Source: Acidimicrobium sp. BACL17 MAG-120823-bin42
Lineage (GTDB): Bacteria > Actinomycetota > Acidimicrobiia > Acidimicrobiales > Ilumatobacteraceae
DNA length: 8,160 nt
Assembly (NCBI GenBank): GCA_001438985.1
Contig: LIAZ01000050.1
Coordinates: 1-8,160, forward strand
Direction of reading: 5' to 3'
The notes under the pieces are model-generated. The model did not search any database, was not told where the DNA came from, and saw only the letters and a program-made list of their open reading frames with translations. The first letter of the stretch is position 1; each line of letters begins with the position of its first letter. Positions 5,626 to 8,160 of the stretch are shown in pieces. A program made the position numbers and the translations under genes.

Positions 5626-5910
5626 ATGACTCGTAGTTTGAAAAAAGGCGCATTCGTTGATGAGCACTTGCTCAAGAAATTGGATGCCATGAACGAAAGC
5701 GGCGAGCGCAAAGTCATCAAGACTTGGTCACGCCGTAGCACCATCATCCCCGACATGATCGGCCACACGTTTGCCGTCCACGACGGTCGCAAGCATGTGC
5801 CTGTGTATGTCAGCGAATCGATGGTCGGACACAAGTTGGGTGAATTCTCACCGACACGAACCTTTAGATTCCACGCAGCACAAGAAAAAGCTGCAGCAGG
5901 GCAGAAGTAA
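5626..5910 (+). CDS. rpsS: 30S ribosomal protein S19
   Basis: This 94-aa protein matches S19, a head protein of the 30S that pairs with S13 and touches the A-site tRNA and the 50S bridge. MTRSLKKGAFVDEHLLKK (1-18) is the family N-terminus, with Ala where KKGPFVD is more usual. WSRRSTIIPDMIGHTFAVHDG (38-58) and VGHKLGEFSPTRTF (68-81) are conserved. A purine-rich AGGAAAGGG at 5604-5612, inside the end of rplB, may serve as SD. It is followed by rplV after 3 bp. Confidence 0.97.
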   Translation: MTRSLKKGAFVDEHLLKKLDAMNESGERKVIKTWSRRSTIIPDMIGHTFAVHDGRKHVPVYVSESMVGHKLGEFSPTRTFRFHAAQEKAAAGQK

Positions 5911-5913
5911 GCC

Positions 5914-6462
5914 ATGACCGGTCCAAAACTCAACGAAGCAACCAACAAGGTTGGAGTATCTAGCGGTACACGTGCGAAAGCAATGAATGTCCGCATGTCA
6001 GCATCAAAAGTGCGCGTCGTGCTTAATCACGTTCGCGGACTTGGCGTGCAGGAAGCAGACAGCCTGCTGTCGCTCATCCAGCGCGACTCGGCACACGACA
6101 TTCGCAAGTTGCTCGCATCGGCTGTTGCCAACGCAGTAAACAACGACTCAAAAGTTGCAGAAGATTTGTACATCAAGGCATGTTTCGCCGATGAAGGTAC
6201 AACGATGAAGCGCTTTCGTCCACGTGCGAAGGGTCGTGCAGCACAAATCTTGAAGCGTTCATGCCACATCACCATCGTGGTTGAAACGATGACCGATGCA
6301 ATGTTGGCAGTACGCGAACAGCGTGCAGAAGCAAAGGGTGGCACCAAAGTTGTCAGCCGTTCGGCACGTGTTGCGGCAAGTCGCGCACGCGCAGCGAAGC
6401 CTGATGCGCAGGCTTCGGAAGAATCAACTGACAGCACCAACGAATCTGGTGAGGAGAACTGA
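5914..6462 (+). CDS. rplV: 50S ribosomal protein L22 with long C-terminal tail
   Basis: This 182-aa L22 is much longer than the about 110 aa of E. coli. L22 contacts all 23S domains and its hairpin lines the exit tunnel, where macrolide-resistance changes occur. The core runs from about 20 (RAKAMNVRMSASKVR) to about 130. The tunnel hairpin is FADEGTTMKRFRPRAKGRA (about 91-109), followed by ILKRSCHITIVVE. The residue after DEG, often Pro, is Thr. Residues about 140-182 form a tail that is first basic and Ala-rich (SRSARVAASRARAAK) and then acidic and Ser/Thr/Asn-rich, probably disordered. The first about 19 residues are also unconserved. The stop and the rpsC start share one base (TGATG). Confidence 0.95.
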   Translation: MTGPKLNEATNKVGVSSGTRAKAMNVRMSASKVRVVLNHVRGLGVQEADSLLSLIQRDSAHDIRKLLASAVANAVNNDSKVAEDLYIKACFADEGTTMKRFRPRAKGRAAQILKRSCHITIVVETMTDAMLAVREQRAEAKGGTKVVSRSARVAASRARAAKPDAQASEESTDSTNESGEEN

Positions 6463-7340
6463 TGGGCCAGAAAATCAATCCGTACGGATTCCGCTTGGGA
6501 ATCACCACCGACTGGAAGAGTCGTTGGTTTAGCCAGAAGGAATACCGTCATTACCTCACCGAGGACTGGAAGATCCGTGAGTATCTCACGGTGCAGCTCG
6601 CCGATGCAGCAGTAAGCCGCATCGAAATTGAGCGCACGCGCGACAAGCTCCGTATCGACATCCATACTGCTCGTCCGGGCATTGTGATTGGTCGTAAGGG
6701 TCAAAAGGCCGACGAACTTCGTGCAGGTCTGACCGCAATGACCGGTAACAACAAGGTGCAGTTGAACATCACCGAAATCAAGCAAGCCGAACTCGATGCC
6801 GCTCTTGTGGCACAGGGTGTTGCTGATCAGTTGTTGAACCGTATTGCTTTCCGTCGCGCGATGAAGCGTGCTGTGCAGAACGCACAGAAATACGGCGCAG
6901 AAGGAATTCGAATTCAGTGCTCAGGTCGTCTTGGTGGAGCAGAAATGTGCCGCACCGAGTGGTACCGCGAAGGTCGCGTTCCATTGCACACATTGCGTGC
7001 CGACATCGATTACGGATTCCGTGAAGCAGCAACTTCTGCTGGTCGTATCGGCGTCAAGGTGTGGTTGTACAAGGGCGAAATCCTTCCGTACAAGAGCCCT
7101 AACGATGATCGCATTGCTCGCGAAGCAGCAATGGCAGTTGGTCAGACATCAGGACATTCGGATGCCACGTTGAAGGTTGTTACTTCAGCAGGCCCTCGTG
7201 TTGCTGATATTGCTGAAACAGAAATCGTTCCACTGGTGAAGGAAGCAGATCCAGAGTTCGAACGCTTGTTGGCCGAAGAAGAAGACATCCAACGTCGCAT
7301 CGTGGATACCCACGAGACACCGAAGTTTGGTCGGGAGTAA
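6462..7340 (+). CDS. rpsC: 30S ribosomal protein S3
   Basis: This 292-aa S3 is longer than the 233 aa of E. coli. S3 lies at the mRNA entry tunnel of the 30S head. MGQKINPYGFRLGI (1-14) is the family N-terminus. The type-II KH domain has its GXXG loop as GRKG (77-80). R131, R132 and K135, the residues tied to mRNA helicase activity in E. coli, are present at the same numbers. The C-terminal domain (SGRLGGAEM 154-162, then the GRIGVKVWLYKGEILP segment) is complete. Residues about 211-292 form an extra tail ending in an acidic segment (EADPEF...EEED). A GAGGAG SD (6451-6456) lies 5 nt before the ATG. Confidence 0.97.
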   Translation: MGQKINPYGFRLGITTDWKSRWFSQKEYRHYLTEDWKIREYLTVQLADAAVSRIEIERTRDKLRIDIHTARPGIVIGRKGQKADELRAGLTAMTGNNKVQLNITEIKQAELDAALVAQGVADQLLNRIAFRRAMKRAVQNAQKYGAEGIRIQCSGRLGGAEMCRTEWYREGRVPLHTLRADIDYGFREAATSAGRIGVKVWLYKGEILPYKSPNDDRIAREAAMAVGQTSGHSDATLKVVTSAGPRVADIAETEIVPLVKEADPEFERLLAEEEDIQRRIVDTHETPKFGRE

Positions 7341-7343
7341 ATC

Positions 7344-7760
7344 ATGTTGTCACCTCGCAAAGTAAAACACCGTAAGCACCACCGTGGACGTATGGGTGGT
7401 ATCTCAAAGGGTGGAACCGAACTCGCATTCGGTGAATACGGCATTCAGGCTCTCGAGCCAGGCTGGATCACCGCGCGTCAAATTGAAGCGGCACGTATTG
7501 CCATGACCCGTCACATCAAGCGTGGTGGAAAAGTGTGGATCAATATTTTCCCCGACAAGTCAGTAACCAAGAAGCCAGCCGAAACTCGCATGGGTTCCGG
7601 AAAAGGAAACCCAGAGTTGTGGGTCGCCGTGGTTAAGCCAGGTCGCATCTTGTTCGAACTGTCGTATCCAAACGCAGCAACTGCTCATCAAGCACTTGAT
7701 CGTGCAGTGCAAAAACTGCCAATTAAGGCCCGCGTTGTAAGCCGCGAGGAGGCAATCTGA
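7344..7760 (+). CDS. rplP: 50S ribosomal protein L16
   Basis: This 138-aa protein is standard for L16, a late-assembling protein near the A site that contacts the tRNA elbow. MLSPRKVKHRKHHRGRM (1-17), GYG-like FGEYGIQALEPGWITARQIEAAR (29-51, only partly quoted motif) and ETRMGSGKGNPELWVAVVKPG (80-100) all fit. R82 in the ETRMG loop corresponds to the hydroxylated Arg81 of E. coli; whether it is modified here is unknown. GGGAG at 7333-7337, inside the end of rpsC, may serve as SD. It is followed by rpmC after 1 bp. Confidence 0.97.
   Translation: MLSPRKVKHRKHHRGRMGGISKGGTELAFGEYGIQALEPGWITARQIEAARIAMTRHIKRGGKVWINIFPDKSVTKKPAETRMGSGKGNPELWVAVVKPGRILFELSYPNAATAHQALDRAVQKLPIKARVVSREEAI
7746..7752 (+). 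promoter_or_regulatory. Shine-Dalgarno site of rpmC, inside rplP
   Basis: GAGGAGG lies 9 nt before the ATG at 7762, within the last codons of rplP. It supports the start one base after the rplP stop. Confidence 0.7.
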
Positions 7761-7761
7761 C

Positions 7762-7980
7762 ATGGCACGTGAACTAGCCGATCTCCGCGACATGGATCTC
7801 GCCTCCTTGGTGGACGAGCTCCGCAAGTCAAAGCAAGAAGCGCTCAACCTGCGTTTCCGTCATGCGACGGGTCAACTCGACAACACCGCCGAGTTGGGTG
7901 CAGTAAAGAAGCAAATTGCACGTATCAACACTCTTATTCGTCAGCAGGAAATCGCTGCTGCTGAATCAGCAGGGAAGTGA
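7762..7980 (+). CDS. rpmC: 50S ribosomal protein L29
   Basis: This 72-aa, largely helical protein is the L29 that sits beside L23 at the tunnel exit. The pattern LADLRDMDLASLVDELRKSK (5-24), EALNLRFRHATGQLDN (26-41) and VKKQIARINTLIRQQE (48-63) is the classic two-helix L29 fold. Its place between rplP and rpsQ is the usual one. The short AAAESAGK tail is unremarkable. It is followed by rpsQ after 7 bp. Confidence 0.96.
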   Translation: MARELADLRDMDLASLVDELRKSKQEALNLRFRHATGQLDNTAELGAVKKQIARINTLIRQQEIAAAESAGK

Positions 7981-7987
7981 GTAAGTC

Positions 7988-8160
7988 ATGACCGAACCAA
8001 CAACCACATCTGCAACAACAGACGAAGCAGTTCGCAACGCCCGCAAGGTGCGCGAAGGCATCGTGGTGTCAAACAAAATGAACAAGACGATTGTCATCTC
8101 AATCGTTGAGCGAGTGCGCCACCCGCGTTACTCAAAGTTCGTTCAGCGCACCAAGAAGTT
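7988..8160 (+). CDS. rpsQ: 30S ribosomal protein S17 (5' part, cut by window edge)
   Basis: An open frame from the ATG at 7988 runs off the window after 57 complete codons. Residues 20-57 contain the S17 signature: VREGIVVSNKMNKTIVISIV (21-40) then ERVRHPRYSKFVQRTKK (41-57). S17 is a primary 16S rRNA binder of the 30S body. The first about 19 residues, Thr-rich, are a non-conserved N-terminal extension of the kind seen in actinobacterial S17. The purine-rich AGGGAAG just before the rpmC stop (7971-7977) may act as SD. About the last third of the gene is missing on the right. Confidence 0.93.
   Translation, partial: MTEPTTTSATTDEAVRNARKVREGIVVSNKMNKTIVISIVERVRHPRYSKFVQRTKK

Noticed and set aside
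5514..5996. 160-codon antisense open frame over rplB, rpsS and rplV
   Set aside because: It is a by-product of codon bias in conserved ribosomal genes; no motif or start signal supports it.
6027..6785. 252-codon open frame antisense to rplV and rpsC
   Set aside because: It is a mirror of two strongly conserved ribosomal genes; the peptide shows no domain and spans their junction.

Overview
The window is the start of a bacterial S10-type ribosomal protein operon, preceded by three unrelated genes. Gene order, the actinobacterial style of L2, L16 and S17, the Lys/Ala-rich ribosomal protein tails, the mix of Shine-Dalgarno-led and apparently SD-less starts, and the moderate rather than high GC content suggest an actinobacterium. 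A moderate-GC aquatic lineage such as Acidimicrobiia is my best guess. That placement is inference from protein style, not from a database comparison.

Layout. Positions 27-1040 (+) encode a PseI/NeuB-family nonulosonic acid synthase with a C-terminal SAF domain. Only 3 bp separate its stop from the stop of a convergent GNAT N-acetyltransferase of the phosphinothricin/amino-acid acetyltransferase type (1044-1598, -). An 82-bp divergent spacer follows, then an HtrA/DegP-type membrane-anchored serine protease with a PDZ domain (1681-2865, +). Positions 2866-3182 hold no credible gene. This stretch carries a possible terminator, a weak promoter candidate and a chain of overlapping hairpins just before rplC. 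From 3183 to the right edge runs rplC-rplD-rplW-rplB-rpsS-rplV-rpsC-rplP-rpmC-rpsQ (L3, L4, L23, L2, S19, L22, S3, L16, L29, S17). All lie on the + strand with gaps of at most 22 bp and two stop/start overlaps, and rpsQ is cut by the window edge.

The ribosomal genes form one transcription unit supplying parts of both subunits. L3, L4 and L2 build the 50S core and peptidyl-transferase surroundings. L22, L23 and L29 line the exit tunnel and its mouth, L16 sits near the A site, and S3, S19 and S17 belong to the 30S. The notable departure from the textbook layout is at the head of the operon: rpsJ (S10), normally immediately upstream of rplC, is absent, and htrA plus a structured 317-bp gap stand in its place. 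I see no evidence of a mobile element, CRISPR array, tRNA, rRNA or novel defence system. Apart from the structured rplC leader and the missing rpsJ, the window is ordinary housekeeping DNA.
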